A DNA stretch of 64,000 nt, from positions 930,001 through 994,000 of the forward strand of contig CAWFEA010000001.1 in NCBI GenBank assembly GCA_963814745.1, in the 5' to 3' direction. This stretch comes from CAWBRT01 sp963814745. GTDB lineage: Bacteria; Acidobacteriota; Terriglobia; Terriglobales; Acidobacteriaceae. Made by a program: the position numbers and the translations under genes. The notes beneath the pieces are model-generated. The model did no database searches and was not told the origin of the DNA. It saw nothing but the letters and a program-made list of their open reading frames with translations. Below, in pieces: positions 31,905 to 40,543 of this stretch. How positions within the stretch are numbered: position 1 is the first letter of the stretch; each line of letters opens with the position of its first letter.

Positions 31905-32265
31905 GTGGAAAGTCGCGGGCAGAAGCATCACAAGGAGCGCCTCATCGAGGCCTTCAAGGAAGAACTGATCACGATTCTCGGCGGCGAGGCTCGGCGATCC
32001 CCGCATAGGGCTGCTCACCGTCAACGAGGTCGTCATGAACGAAGGCGGCAAGGCGCTGCGCGTTTATGTTTCTGTCGCCGGGTCGGAAGAAGAGGTTCGC
32101 CAGACCATGCAAGGTCTGCTCTCGGCCACCAGCTTCATTCGCCATGAACTGGCGGAGAACCTGAGCCTGCGCCAGCCGCCCGAGCTGTCGTTTCACATCA
32201 GCTCCCAGAAGTATGCCGCCCGCATCGAGGAATTGCTGACCCGAATTGATAAGAAGAAGCGCTAG
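31905..32265 (+). CDS. rbfA: Ribosome-binding factor A (frameshifted)
   Basis: 30S maturation and cold-adaptation factor. It starts with GTG at 31905 (MESRGQKHHKERLIEAFKEE). The frame is lost near 31,985. The true continuation (GDPRIGLLTVNEVVMNEGGK, then ALRVYVSVAGSEEEVRQT) lies in another frame and runs intact to RIEELLTRIDKKKR at 32265. Corrected length of about 120 residues is normal. The last gene of the operon visible here; truB does not follow. Confidence 0.88.
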
Positions 32266-32364
32266 GCTCAGCTAATTTTCTCGCCCGGCGTAAAAGTACT
32301 CCTTTTGTTCATTTCCACCCGTACGGGGTAGGCCATGGTTGGCGGCTTTGGTACACTGCCCGCA

Positions 32365-33963
32365 ATGGTCAAGCGAAGCCGAGTGCTCGAAATCATCCTG
32401 GTTCTGGCGTTCTGTCTATTTCTGTTCGTCTACGGACTGAGTGCGTTCGGGCTGACGGGCGCGGACGAGCCCCGCTACGCGCAGATCGCGCGCGAAATGC
32501 TCGCCCGCCACGACTGGGTGACTCCGGTTCTTTACGGCGAGGTATGGCTGGAGAAGCCGGTTCTCTACTATTGGCTGGCCATGATCGCTTACAAGATATT
32601 TGGCGTGAGCGATTGGGCGGCCCGCCTGCCTTCGGCGGTCTTTGCCACGCTCATGGCGATGGGCATTTACTGCTTCAGCCTGCGCCTGCGGCGAGGCACG
32701 CAGTTCGACGCCGCCCTGATGACCGCCTCCTGCGCGCTCGTGCTTGCCATGGCGCGTGCCGCTTCGACCGATATGCCGCTGGCCGCGCCGTTCACGGTTG
32801 GAATGCTCTGCTGGTACGCATGGCAGGAATCAGGCAAACGCTGGTTGTTGCTGGCTTTTTATTTTCTGATTGCCCTGGGAATGCTGGCGAAAGGACCGGT
32901 AGCGCCATCCTTGGCCGCCATCATCATCAGCGCCTTCTGCCTGTCGGTCGGCCAGCCCCGCCAAATCCTGCGGACACTTTGGATCCCCGGCGTGCTGCTG
33001 TTTCTCGCGGTAGCCCTGCCATGGTACGTTGAGGTGCAACTTCAGAACCCGCAATTTTTCCGGGTCTTCATCCTGGAACACAACCTGGGCCGCTTCGCCA
33101 CCAACGAGTTCCGGCACCCGCAGCCCTTCTGGTTCTACCTTCCGCTGACGCTGGCGGCGACGGTTCCCTGGAGCGTGTTTGCCGTCGCCGGGCTGATCGC
33201 TGCCGGCCAACGGTGGCGTGAGTGGACGAGCAGGAATTCTGCATCAAATGCGCTGACGGGATTTCTGCTGCTCTGGGGCATCATTCCGGTCCTGTTTTTT
33301 TCGTTCTCGCGATCGAAGCTTCCGGCCTACATTCTTCCCTCGGTTCCAGCACTCGCCTTGCTCGCCGCGCTTTACATTCATGACAGGGCGACCGCGGACG
33401 AGGCGCCCAGGTTCTGGGTAATCGGTTTACATGCCGCGCTCTCTGCCGCGCTGGTTACAGGGGCTCTGCTGGTTCCCAATCTCATACAGAAAACCATGCC
33501 TGGAGTGCGGGCGCTCACCGTGGCATCGGTGGCGGGCACGGCCACGTTCCTGGTGATTATATGCGTGCTGTTCTTTCGCGGACTTGCCATGGTGCGCCCG
33601 ATCACGCTGTTGCCGGTTGTGATCGCTCTGGCCTTTCTGATCCAGGTGGCCGCGCCGGCGATCGATGCCACGCAGTCGGCGCGTCCGCTGGCCAGGCTGC
33701 TGGCAACCATGGGTGTGACATCGGACGAGGCGGTCGCGTTGTTTCATGCCAAACGTGAAGTCGAGTATGGGCTTGGCTTCTATCGCAACCAGCCCATAGC
33801 AGTCTACGAGCGGCGGCAGCTTCCCCCGACCGAACACGTGGTGGTTGCCGGGGAGGGCTGGGAACGGCAGTTGCGGCAGATGCTGGCTGGCCGTGAAGTG
33901 CAGCCGATTGGCTTCTACCGTCCGCAGCATTTGCAGATATTTGCCGTGAGCGCGGCGAAGTAG
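32365..33963 (+). CDS. GT39/ArnT-like membrane glycosyltransferase
   Basis: Integral membrane transferase that moves a sugar from a polyprenyl-phosphate donor to lipid or protein. The ATG at 32365 gives 532 residues. After the first membrane segment comes the periplasmic loop motif TGADEPRYAQIAREMLARHD with the acidic pair expected of the GT-C catalytic site, then LEKPVLYYWLAMIAYKIFG. About 11-12 hydrophobic segments follow. FSFSRSKLPAYILPSVPALA is also typical. The family is clear; the acceptor (lipid A, protein or other glycan) is not. Confidence 0.88.
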   Translation: MVKRSRVLEIILVLAFCLFLFVYGLSAFGLTGADEPRYAQIAREMLARHDWVTPVLYGEVWLEKPVLYYWLAMIAYKIFGVSDWAARLPSAVFATLMAMGIYCFSLRLRRGTQFDAALMTASCALVLAMARAASTDMPLAAPFTVGMLCWYAWQESGKRWLLLAFYFLIALGMLAKGPVAPSLAAIIISAFCLSVGQPRQILRTLWIPGVLLFLAVALPWYVEVQLQNPQFFRVFILEHNLGRFATNEFRHPQPFWFYLPLTLAATVPWSVFAVAGLIAAGQRWREWTSRNSASNALTGFLLLWGIIPVLFFSFSRSKLPAYILPSVPALALLAALYIHDRATADEAPRFWVIGLHAALSAALVTGALLVPNLIQKTMPGVRALTVASVAGTATFLVIICVLFFRGLAMVRPITLLPVVIALAFLIQVAAPAIDATQSARPLARLLATMGVTSDEAVALFHAKREVEYGLGFYRNQPIAVYERRQLPPTEHVVVAGEGWERQLRQMLAGREVQPIGFYRPQHLQIFAVSAAK

Positions 33964-34127
33964 GCACCGCGCTCGACCGATGGTTTGCCATGGAGCAAAT
34001 CTGCCGGCCGAATCCGCCGGGCGGTGAAGCGGTATTGCGCCCCGCGCATGGGATTGCGGTTTGCCGTGAAGCAACTCACGGCATACACTACCGTCGAAGG
34101 CTATTTGTTTCGCTTGGTGCGTGCCCT

Positions 34128-35081
34128 GTGGAGATACTGGATCTACGGCATTTCGCGTCCGCCGATCTTCGCCCGTTGCTGGAAGAGGAGTCCTCGCATT
34201 GGATGGAATCCCTGGCGTGGGATTACAGCAGTTCGGCGGACATGATCCTGCGCTACCTGGACGCTAAAATTCTTCCCGGCTATGCGGCGCTCGACCGCGG
34301 CCGGCTGCTCGGCTACTGCTTTTTCGTTTACGAGGGCAATAAGGGGGTGATTGGAGACCTCTATGCCTCGTCCTCAGGAAACCACCTGTCCATCGCGCCC
34401 GCCGAGGTCGAGGAGCGGCTGGTGCTGCACGTCGTTTCCACCCTCCAGCAGTCCCCGGGAATTCATCGCATCGAGGCGCAGTTGCTGATTCACGGCTCCG
34501 GCGAAGCCTCCGCTCCCTTTGTGCGGGAAGGCTTCCAGCGCTATCCGCGTCTGTTTATGAAGATGCCTCTACGGCAGCCGCAGCTGTCCCCAAGGATGGG
34601 GCTCCCGGCCGGCATCGAAATCCGCCGCTGGAGCGAGCAGGATTACCAACCTGCCGCCGGTCTCATTACCGCCGCCTATAAGGGTCACGTCGATGCCGAC
34701 ATCAACGACCAGTACCGCACCATGACCGGATCGCTGCGCTTCCTCAATAACATCATCCGCTTTCCCGGATGCGGGGTATTCGACGAAGCCTCTTCCTTCG
34801 TGGCAGTCCACCGTCTTACCCGCACCAACATCGGCCTGATTCTCTGCTCGCGGGTCAAGGACGATACCGGCCACGTCACCCAGGTTTGCCTGCTGCCGGA
34901 ATACCGCAGCCAGGGAATCGGCGAGCATCTGATTGCCGCCACCCGCGACGCCCTGCGGCAACGCGGCTTTGCCCTGCTCACTCTGACCGTTACCGAGGCC
35001 AATGATCGCGCCGTCGAACTCTACCAGCGCCTGGGATTTTCCATCGCTCGCGTCTTCGATGCCTTCGTCTGGGAAGGGTAA
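34128..35081 (+). CDS. GNAT family acetyltransferase, two-domain
   Basis: Acetyl-CoA-dependent N-acyltransferase. I chose the GTG at 34128 (VEILDLRHFASADLRPLLEE), giving 317 residues, because residues before it do not resemble a protein; no good ribosome-binding site is seen. The C-terminal domain has the acetyl-CoA-binding motif LLPEYRSQGIGEHLIAATRD followed by TEANDRAVELYQRLGFS, typical of GNAT. The N-terminal half looks like a second, degenerate GNAT fold (GRLLGYCFFVYEGNKGVIGD). Substrate is unknown. It is the last gene before the restriction island. Confidence 0.82.
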   Translation: MEILDLRHFASADLRPLLEEESSHWMESLAWDYSSSADMILRYLDAKILPGYAALDRGRLLGYCFFVYEGNKGVIGDLYASSSGNHLSIAPAEVEERLVLHVVSTLQQSPGIHRIEAQLLIHGSGEASAPFVREGFQRYPRLFMKMPLRQPQLSPRMGLPAGIEIRRWSEQDYQPAAGLITAAYKGHVDADINDQYRTMTGSLRFLNNIIRFPGCGVFDEASSFVAVHRLTRTNIGLILCSRVKDDTGHVTQVCLLPEYRSQGIGEHLIAATRDALRQRGFALLTLTVTEANDRAVELYQRLGFSIARVFDAFVWEG

Positions 35082-35111
35082 AAAACAGTTTCAAGGTAGC
35101 GATCAAGGCGC

Positions 35112-35140
35112 TTGCCCTCTGAATGCGCTTGCCATATACT
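35112..35140 (+). promoter_or_regulatory. Promoter of the restriction-modification island
   Basis: TTGCCC and TATACT are exactly 17 bases apart. The -10 ends only 9 bases before the methyltransferase ATG at 35150, so the transcript would begin within about 3 bases of the start codon. The methyltransferase mRNA is therefore predicted to be leaderless or nearly so. Confidence 0.6.
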
Positions 35141-35149
35141 CGCCCCACG

Positions 35150-35773
35150 ATGGCTGTGTTCACTTTTTGCGAGTTCTTCTCCGGCGGGGGAATGGCTCGT
35201 CTTGGTCTCGGGAGTGGATGGCGAAATGTTTTTGCGAATGACTGGTGTGAGAAGAAGGCGGCCGCCTACCTGAAAAACTTTCCCGGAGAGCGTGTGTTTC
35301 TCAGAGAGGACGTGCGCAACGTTACCGTTCGTGATTTGCCTGGCATCCCGGACCTAGTGTGGGGCTCATTCCCGTGTCAGGATTTGTCCCTGGCAGGGCC
35401 CGGCACCGGTCTTAGAGGAACGCGAAGCGGGGTGTTCTGGCCTTTCTGGCGCTTAGTCGAAGGGTTGATTGCGGAGGGGCGCGGCCCGTCGCTTGTCGTG
35501 CTTGAGAATGTTGTCGGCGCACTCACTTCTCACAAGGGGCAAGATTTTTCCGCGATACTTGCGGCGCTTGCCAGAGCTGGGTTTCGATTTGGAGCGCTGG
35601 TCATAGATGCTGTTCAATTCGTGCCGCAGTCTCGGCCCCGGCTTTTCATTGTCGGGGTAGCAGATGATATAGAGATTTCCTCAAGTCTGGTATGCAGCGA
35701 TGCATCCAGCTTACGCGGTCGATGCGAGGACGCCGACCGGCAGTTCGCGCATCGAGCAGGGGCGAATACATGA
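35150..35773 (+). CDS. DNA (cytosine-5-)-methyltransferase, C-terminally truncated
   Basis: Modification enzyme. Conserved C5-methyltransferase motifs are in order: I, FCEFFSGGGMARLGLGSG (residues 6-23); IV, GSFPCQDLSLAG with catalytic Cys76; VI, LENV (119-122); VIII, QSRPRLFIVG (160-169). The frame ends at 207 residues, after motif VIII, so the target-recognition domain and motifs IX and X are missing. Its stop overlaps the next start as ATGA. Either a frameshift or deletion lies near 35,690, or the protein is naturally short. Another frame after 35,690 stays open for about 60 codons but does not show motif IX. Base composition is AT-richer than the neighbours. Confidence 0.88.
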   Translation: MAVFTFCEFFSGGGMARLGLGSGWRNVFANDWCEKKAAAYLKNFPGERVFLREDVRNVTVRDLPGIPDLVWGSFPCQDLSLAGPGTGLRGTRSGVFWPFWRLVEGLIAEGRGPSLVVLENVVGALTSHKGQDFSAILAALARAGFRFGALVIDAVQFVPQSRPRLFIVGVADDIEISSSLVCSDASSLRGRCEDADRQFAHRAGANT

Positions 35774-36525
35774 TCCTGAGTCCGCAACGAGTCTCAACGA
35801 GAGAGAAGCTAATCTTGACTGGATTGTACCTCTCGAAGTACGACTCGGCCGGACTGAAGAAACTCGGCTTTGAGAGCTTTACGGAAGCGTTCAATGTCAT
35901 CGGGTATGCTTTGGGGTCGCGCCCTGCGAGCGTAAAGAACTACCGCGATGAGTTCGACCCTCTATTTCCGAATCGCCGAAAAGGATGGCATAAGCGCGCG
36001 ATCCGCGAGTATTGCTTCAAGGTCTTTAACGAGTACAAGAACCTGGACCTGGAATCATTCAGTAGTTTAGTCAGGTCTTTTGTTGGATATGACGGGAGCC
36101 TTTGGGGCGAAGCTCAAACAGAAGAAGAGAATGAGGCTCACTTCGCAAAGAGGCTGATCACCGGTCTCGCAGCAGAGCAGTATTTTGAATCAGTTCAGCC
36201 CAGTCTTCCCGAATTTAAAGGCTATGCTATGGAGAACACGACCCGCCTTGGGTGCGGGTATGACTTCCGGTTGCGCACTGCGTCAGATGAGGACTTTTTG
36301 GCCGTGGAGGTGAAAGGTCTCAGGGAAAGAACGGGGAGTTTGTCCCTGACGCCCAAGGAGCATAAGGTCGCTACAGCTTTGCGAGACCGCTTCTTTCTTT
36401 TCGTCGCAAAGAATTTTAAGGAATCACCAGTTCACGAGATTTTCCAAAACCCACTATCGTGCGGGCTCCGTTTTAAAAAGACAGAAAGAGTAGTTGTCCA
36501 TGTCTCCTGGCTAACCACTGTATAG
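35770..36525 (+). CDS. Probable restriction endonuclease with DUF3883-like C-terminus
   Basis: 251-residue protein starting MILSPQRVSTREKLILTGLY, overlapping the methyltransferase by 4 bases. The C-terminal 90 residues resemble the DUF3883 domain. They carry a PD-(D/E)xK-type pattern, GCGYDFRLRTAS then FLAVEVKGLRERTGS (D, and E-V-K), and the later NPLSCGLRFKKTERVV. The N-terminal part (KKLGFESFTEAFNVIGYALG, SVKNYRDEFDPLFPN) is probably a DNA-recognition or accessory domain. Position next to a C5 methyltransferase and a Vsr nuclease makes a type II restriction enzyme the best guess. The recognition site cannot be read from the sequence. Confidence 0.72.
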   Translation: MILSPQRVSTREKLILTGLYLSKYDSAGLKKLGFESFTEAFNVIGYALGSRPASVKNYRDEFDPLFPNRRKGWHKRAIREYCFKVFNEYKNLDLESFSSLVRSFVGYDGSLWGEAQTEEENEAHFAKRLITGLAAEQYFESVQPSLPEFKGYAMENTTRLGCGYDFRLRTASDEDFLAVEVKGLRERTGSLSLTPKEHKVATALRDRFFLFVAKNFKESPVHEIFQNPLSCGLRFKKTERVVVHVSWLTTV

Positions 36526-36551
36526 GGGTCGGGATTGTTCTGAGGAAATCT

Positions 36552-36839
36552 ATGCTCGACTTGGCAATTTCGATGGGGAGTAATGAGGCAAACGCAACAA
36601 GTATCGAAACCAATCATGGATTGAGGTTGAAAGCCCCCGGGTGGCCTCAAGATTGCGATTTCCAACTGGTGACCTTCAACCCATCAGAAGAGGACTGTGA
36701 AGTTGTTTGCAGCGAGGGTTTGGCAGAAGACATCGGCAGGGCAATCATGGCGCTCGACTCAACGACAGCTTTGAATGGCCAATCGCCAGATTGGTATCGT
36801 AGGCTTCGACGCTATGCACAGGAGACGCCATCGCTCTGA
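36552..36839 (+). CDS. Unknown small protein in the restriction island
   Basis: 95-residue protein that I do not recognise, starting 26 bases after the nuclease stop with TGAGGAAATCT as ribosome-binding site. It is acidic overall, with a central FNPSEEDCEVVCSEGLAEDI and a C-terminal basic helix (DWYRRLRRYAQE). No membrane segment is present. It shares the lower GC of the island. Size and place would suit a controller or accessory protein, but there is no helix-turn-helix that I can point to. Confidence 0.5.
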   Translation: MLDLAISMGSNEANATSIETNHGLRLKAPGWPQDCDFQLVTFNPSEEDCEVVCSEGLAEDIGRAIMALDSTTALNGQSPDWYRRLRRYAQETPSL

Positions 36840-36907
36840 CCTTATGCGAAAAGCTGCGCGTCCGTATTCGGCGCCACCTCACGAATCAGCGCACGGATGC
36901 AGTTGCG

Positions 36908-37348
36908 ATGAATGTTCTCGATCCCTTCGAGGTTGCGGAAATAGAGATGTGGCCGTTCTGGGATTTGGGAAAGGCGACTAAAGATACAGCAACTCGGCTG
37001 CTCAACGCTGCTGAGTACACTGTTTTCCAAAGGGTCCTTGCAACTTCGAGCTTCGGTGCCGTACTGAACGAAAAAGAAGTGCTGCAGACAGAAACGATAG
37101 AATTGCCGACCTCCGTTCGAGCCCGCATTATCCCGGAGTCGCTGTTCGAAGTGAGGAAGCACCCAGATATACGGATCGCTCGTCGCGCTAATACGATCGC
37201 GAGTCTCGCGAAAGTGATAAGTGAACGTGACGTGTCTCCCGGTCTGCGGCGCACCCTTGTAACCCAAGCGAAGCGCCTGGAACGATTGGCTGCCCAGCGT
37301 TTTGCGGACTTCGCCGGCGTGCCAATTCCCACGGAAGACGGAGAATAG
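36908..37348 (+). CDS. Unknown protein in the restriction island
   Basis: 146-residue protein that I do not recognise. The ATG at 36908 is the first in this frame, but the frame is open back to 36803 and reads like protein (CEKLRVRIRRHLTNQRTDAV), so the N-terminus may be longer or joined by an indel to the preceding gene. It contains EMWPFWDLGKATKDTATRLL, FQRVLATSSFGAVLNEKEVL and a C-terminal basic helical part (LRRTLVTQAKRLERLAAQRF). No membrane segment. It ends 16 bases before vsr, so it is probably co-transcribed with it. Confidence 0.55.
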   Translation: MNVLDPFEVAEIEMWPFWDLGKATKDTATRLLNAAEYTVFQRVLATSSFGAVLNEKEVLQTETIELPTSVRARIIPESLFEVRKHPDIRIARRANTIASLAKVISERDVSPGLRRTLVTQAKRLERLAAQRFADFAGVPIPTEDGE

Positions 37349-37364
37349 ATTCGATCAGGCTGTT

Positions 37365-37766
37365 ATGGACAGTGTGTCCAAAGTAGAGCGTTCGCGTATC
37401 ATGCGGGCCGTCCGCTCACGCGAGAATGAAAGCACGGAGAAGCGCGTCAGCAGATTGCTCTGCGAAAACAGCATCAGAGGCTACCGTAAGCATTGGCCCA
37501 TTCTGGGCAAACCGGATTTCTGTTGGCCGGGCCGCAAGATCGCGCTTTTCGTGGACGGATGTTTTTGGCATGGTTGTACTCGGTGCTCAAAGGTACCCAC
37601 CACTAACGCCCAATATTGGGACGCGAAGATTGCGCGCAACCGCACGCGGGATCACCGGGTAACAATGGCATTACGGCGGCGAGGATGGAAAGTGCTCCGT
37701 GTCTGGGAATGCGCCATCACCAGGGGCAAATTCTTGGCGGCGCTTCAGTTGGCCTTGGGCAAATAG
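37365..37766 (+). CDS. vsr: Very short patch repair endonuclease
   Basis: Nicks T:G mismatches created when 5-methylcytosine deaminates, and so partners C5 methyltransferases. The ATG at 37365 gives 133 residues. Family signatures are VERSRIMRAVRSRENESTEK, GKPDFCWPGRKIALFVDGCF (catalytic Asp in KPDF), then WHGC (zinc/metal ligands) and RRGWKVLRVWECAI. Length is normal. Its presence supports that the island's methyltransferase is, or recently was, active at cytosine C5. Confidence 0.92.
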   Translation: MDSVSKVERSRIMRAVRSRENESTEKRVSRLLCENSIRGYRKHWPILGKPDFCWPGRKIALFVDGCFWHGCTRCSKVPTTNAQYWDAKIARNRTRDHRVTMALRRRGWKVLRVWECAITRGKFLAALQLALGK

Positions 37767-37839
37767 CTAAATCATTTGAGAAACACGCCCAGCACGATGA
37801 GGTAGTTCTTTGATTAGGTCTTGCGCCGCCCCGCCCGCG

Positions 37840-38442
37840 CTATCTTTTTATCAGCCACATCGCCCAGCCGGCCACGATGACTCCTCCGACGAAGAGCACA
37901 AAGCAATAAGCTCCGTAGCGGAGCATATCCCTGGCGCTGTTGCGCTGGGTGATTCCGAAGACAACCGACGCGCACAGCGCGAACAGCAGGGCGGCGCTAA
38001 AGTGAGAGAGATCCAGGGTCATGGTTTCTTTCCGCTCGCGATGTGGTAAGCGTTCAACGGCGCTCACGATGTTCAGCAGTCCGGCGACAATAATATACTT
38101 AGTCCCGTAATCGGCGACGGCGCGCTGGACCGCGCCTTGGCCCCAGTCCATGCTCCGCGAAACCATGTAGAGCAGGCCCGTGCCCAGGTCGCCAAAAAAC
38201 CCGAGGATGTCGAGCAGGTCTCCGGTGTTGAACGCGTATACCTTGCCCTGCATGCCAAGACCGACGAAGAAGAGAATGGCGACGGCGAGCAGCAGCAGCA
38301 GCCCGCGAATCCATCGCTTCTGGATGAGGTGACCGGCCCCCGGGAGCAGCCATCCGGCAATCGGCGCGGCGATGGCGATCGCCGTCAGCGGTTGCGCCGG
38401 GGTGGAAGAGGTCTTTGCTTTGGTTTGGTTCGCGTTTGCCAT
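37840..38442 (-). CDS. Membrane protein of unknown function (DUF6677-like)
   Basis: 200-residue inner-membrane protein. About five hydrophobic segments are visible: TAIAIAAPIAGWLLPGAGHL, GLLLLLAVAILFFVGLGM, YIIVAGLLNIVSAV, FSAALLFALCASVVFGI and YCFVLFVGGVIVAGWAMWLI. The first contains the APIAGWLLPGAGH pattern I associate with DUF6677. Its start is directly adjacent to the stop of the M24 peptidase gene upstream, so the two form an operon. Function is unknown. Confidence 0.75.
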   Translation of the reverse strand: MANANQTKAKTSSTPAQPLTAIAIAAPIAGWLLPGAGHLIQKRWIRGLLLLLAVAILFFVGLGMQGKVYAFNTGDLLDILGFFGDLGTGLLYMVSRSMDWGQGAVQRAVADYGTKYIIVAGLLNIVSAVERLPHRERKETMTLDLSHFSAALLFALCASVVFGITQRNSARDMLRYGAYCFVLFVGGVIVAGWAMWLIKR

Positions 38443-39606
38443 TTAGATCAACACAATCTCTTTCTGGATTCGTCCGGTAACTTCGGCGGCTCCGTTCCGA
38501 ACCAGCATATCAATTTCGCTGCGCACGCCAAACTCGGGCAAGTAGATTCCCGGCTCAATCGAGAACAGAGTGTTGGCGATCAGCTCGCGTTCATCGTGGG
38601 TTTCGAGGTTGTCCAGGTTCGCGCCGTTGCCGTGAACTTCGGTGCCGATCGAGTGCCCGGTGCGGTGCACAAAACACGGGCCAAAGCCCGCCCTGGAGAT
38701 GAACTCGCGGACCGCCGCGTCCACTTCCCACCCGCAAAGCTTTTTCCCGGCGGCCAGCGCTTGCTGAACCGTGCGGATGCCGACATCGCGGGCGTCGCGC
38801 ACCAGCCCGAAAATTTCCCGGTGCCGTGCCGAAGGCTCGCCGGCAAAGCCCGTCCACGTGATGTCATAGTAAACCGCGCCCGGTTTGTCCTGCTTCGCCC
38901 ACATGTCGATCAGCAGGAAATCCCCTTTGCCGATGGGCTTCGAACGATCAGCTCTCGGCAGGTAGTGCGGGTTCCCGCTATTTTCGTTTACGGCTACGAT
39001 GGGCAAATCGTCGGTGACGAGCTGCTCGCGGCGGAAAGCCTCGGCGAGCCACTGCTGCAACGCGAATTCGTCGGTGCCTTCGTTCGCAAGTTGTTGCCCA
39101 ACCCGCTGGAAGCAGGCTGCCATGATCCGGTCCATGGCGTCGCGCGCCGCAAAGTGAGTTGCGATTTGCTCGGGCGATAAGGTGGCTTCAAAGCGCGCCA
39201 CCAGATCGGCCGAGGAGACCACCTCGACGCCGAAGCCGCGGACCAGCTCCAAGGTGCCGCCGTCCACCAGTGAAACATACATGATCTGGTTATTCGGCGA
39301 GTACTGCATGGCCACGCGCCGGTAAGGGCGCAGCATCTCGCGCAACTCGTCCCACATCTCCTGCCAGGCTCCGTAATGCCGCTGCCGTCCGGGAAGGGAA
39401 TCCAAATGATGCGCTTCCACGCGATGATTCAGCTTGGCGGGCTCGCCCTCTGCGGGGATCAGATAATACCAGCGGCGGCTGACGTGCAACTCCGGCGGCA
39501 GCCCGAGCACGTTGTAAGCGATGGGATCGCGGCGATGATGGTCGTAGAACAGCCACGCATCGATCTCGTGCTCGCGCAACGCGGCCTGAATCGCCGGCAA
39601 ATTCAT
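38443..39606 (-). CDS. M24 family metallopeptidase (Xaa-Pro aminopeptidase-like)
   Basis: Cleaves N-terminal residues next to proline or a related dipeptide. I chose the ATG at 39606 (MNLPAIQAALREHEIDAWLF), giving 387 residues; the open frame extends further upstream without protein character. The creatinase N-domain spans about residues 1-150. The pita-bread domain has candidate metal ligands in DFLLIDMWAK, YYDITWTG, HRTGHSIGTEVHG, SIEPGIYLPE and RSEID. All five ligand positions are present, so it should be active. A TACAAT lies 6 bases before the start. Confidence 0.9.
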   Translation of the reverse strand: MNLPAIQAALREHEIDAWLFYDHHRRDPIAYNVLGLPPELHVSRRWYYLIPAEGEPAKLNHRVEAHHLDSLPGRQRHYGAWQEMWDELREMLRPYRRVAMQYSPNNQIMYVSLVDGGTLELVRGFGVEVVSSADLVARFEATLSPEQIATHFAARDAMDRIMAACFQRVGQQLANEGTDEFALQQWLAEAFRREQLVTDDLPIVAVNENSGNPHYLPRADRSKPIGKGDFLLIDMWAKQDKPGAVYYDITWTGFAGEPSARHREIFGLVRDARDVGIRTVQQALAAGKKLCGWEVDAAVREFISRAGFGPCFVHRTGHSIGTEVHGNGANLDNLETHDERELIANTLFSIEPGIYLPEFGVRSEIDMLVRNGAAEVTGRIQKEIVLI

Positions 39607-39776
39607 TCCACTATTGTACCGGAGCGCGCTCTGCCTTTTTTGTCGCCGCCGGGAGCTTGCCCGATGGGCTCCGGAGACCTGCCCATCCCACCGCAGGCAA
39701 GAACTTGCGCACGGGTTTATCGCTTCAAGCAAAAGAAGCTTAAGTGAGCCACCAGCCACCGCACGATAAATGAAGA

Positions 39777-40061
39777 TCATCTCTTCCCGCCGAACAGTTC
39801 AAGCAGGAAGATCAACCCTGCAAGCAGTAGGATCGGCCAAGCCACCCATTTATTCATTTGCTTCAAGCGTGTTGGAGGAAGGTCGCGTTCGGTCTTACGG
39901 ATCAAAAGGAACATTCCATTGAGAACTAGCAGAGATACACCACCAATCGAAAAAAGGGACGACTTATCAACATTGTAATTTCGGTATCCCAAAACCATTC
40001 CCAACAGGATGCCTGCATTGATGAAAAGTAAAATCAACTTGGAAGTCGCTTTAGGAGGCAT
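39777..40061 (-). CDS. Small membrane protein
   Basis: 94-residue protein with three hydrophobic stretches (LILLFINAGILLGMVLGY, FSIGGVSLLVLNGMFLLI and WPILLLAGLIFLLELF). Between them lies a basic loop (RKTERDLPPTRLKQMNKW). I do not recognise a family. Base composition is AT-richer than the neighbours. It stands alone between the M24 gene and the DUF167 gene. Confidence 0.6.
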   Translation of the reverse strand: MPPKATSKLILLFINAGILLGMVLGYRNYNVDKSSLFSIGGVSLLVLNGMFLLIRKTERDLPPTRLKQMNKWVAWPILLLAGLIFLLELFGGKR

Positions 40062-40108
40062 TCCTCAAATCCTCAACATGTCATTGCTAAGCGAAATTTG
40101 CGTTCTCC

Positions 40109-40426
40109 TCACCCTAAGGATTCGTGCGCCAGCAGCCGCTCGCCCACCGCTTTCGCGCTCAGCCCGGAGACGCGAATGATCTTGTTGCGGCTGGTCTCAC
40201 CGGCGGCAATCACAATCGACGAACGCGCCACGCCCAAAACCCGCGCCAGCAACTCTATGCAAGCCTGATTGGCGCGTCCCTCAATGGGCGGTGAAGTCAG
40301 CGCCAACTTCAGCGCGTCGCCGACCGTGCCGGCGATCGCGTTGCGCTTGGCGCGCGGTTGCACCCGCACGGCGAAACTGGCTCCTCCGGCGATGTCGCGG
40401 ATGGGGATCATGTGATTGCCGTTCAT
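40109..40426 (-). CDS. DUF167 (YggU) family protein
   Basis: 105-residue protein with the family core FAVRVQPRAKRNAIAG, LKLALTSPPIEGRANQACIE and GETSRNKIIRVSGLSA. The start is at 40426 or the later ATG giving MIPIRDIAGG. DUF167 proteins are small, conserved, soluble and of unknown activity. In many genomes the gene lies near yggS, which here is two genes away on the opposite strand. Confidence 0.9.
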   Translation of the reverse strand: MNGNHMIPIRDIAGGASFAVRVQPRAKRNAIAGTVGDALKLALTSPPIEGRANQACIELLARVLGVARSSIVIAAGETSRNKIIRVSGLSAKAVGERLLAHESLG

Positions 40427-40543
40427 AGAATAATCCAGATTGGTTTGTTATCATCATGGGCCACAAGCAGAACCTGGTGCGATGATCGCGGGGTGGCGGC
40501 TGCCATCCGCCTTCATCACTTCGGCTTTTCGACGGGTATCGCT

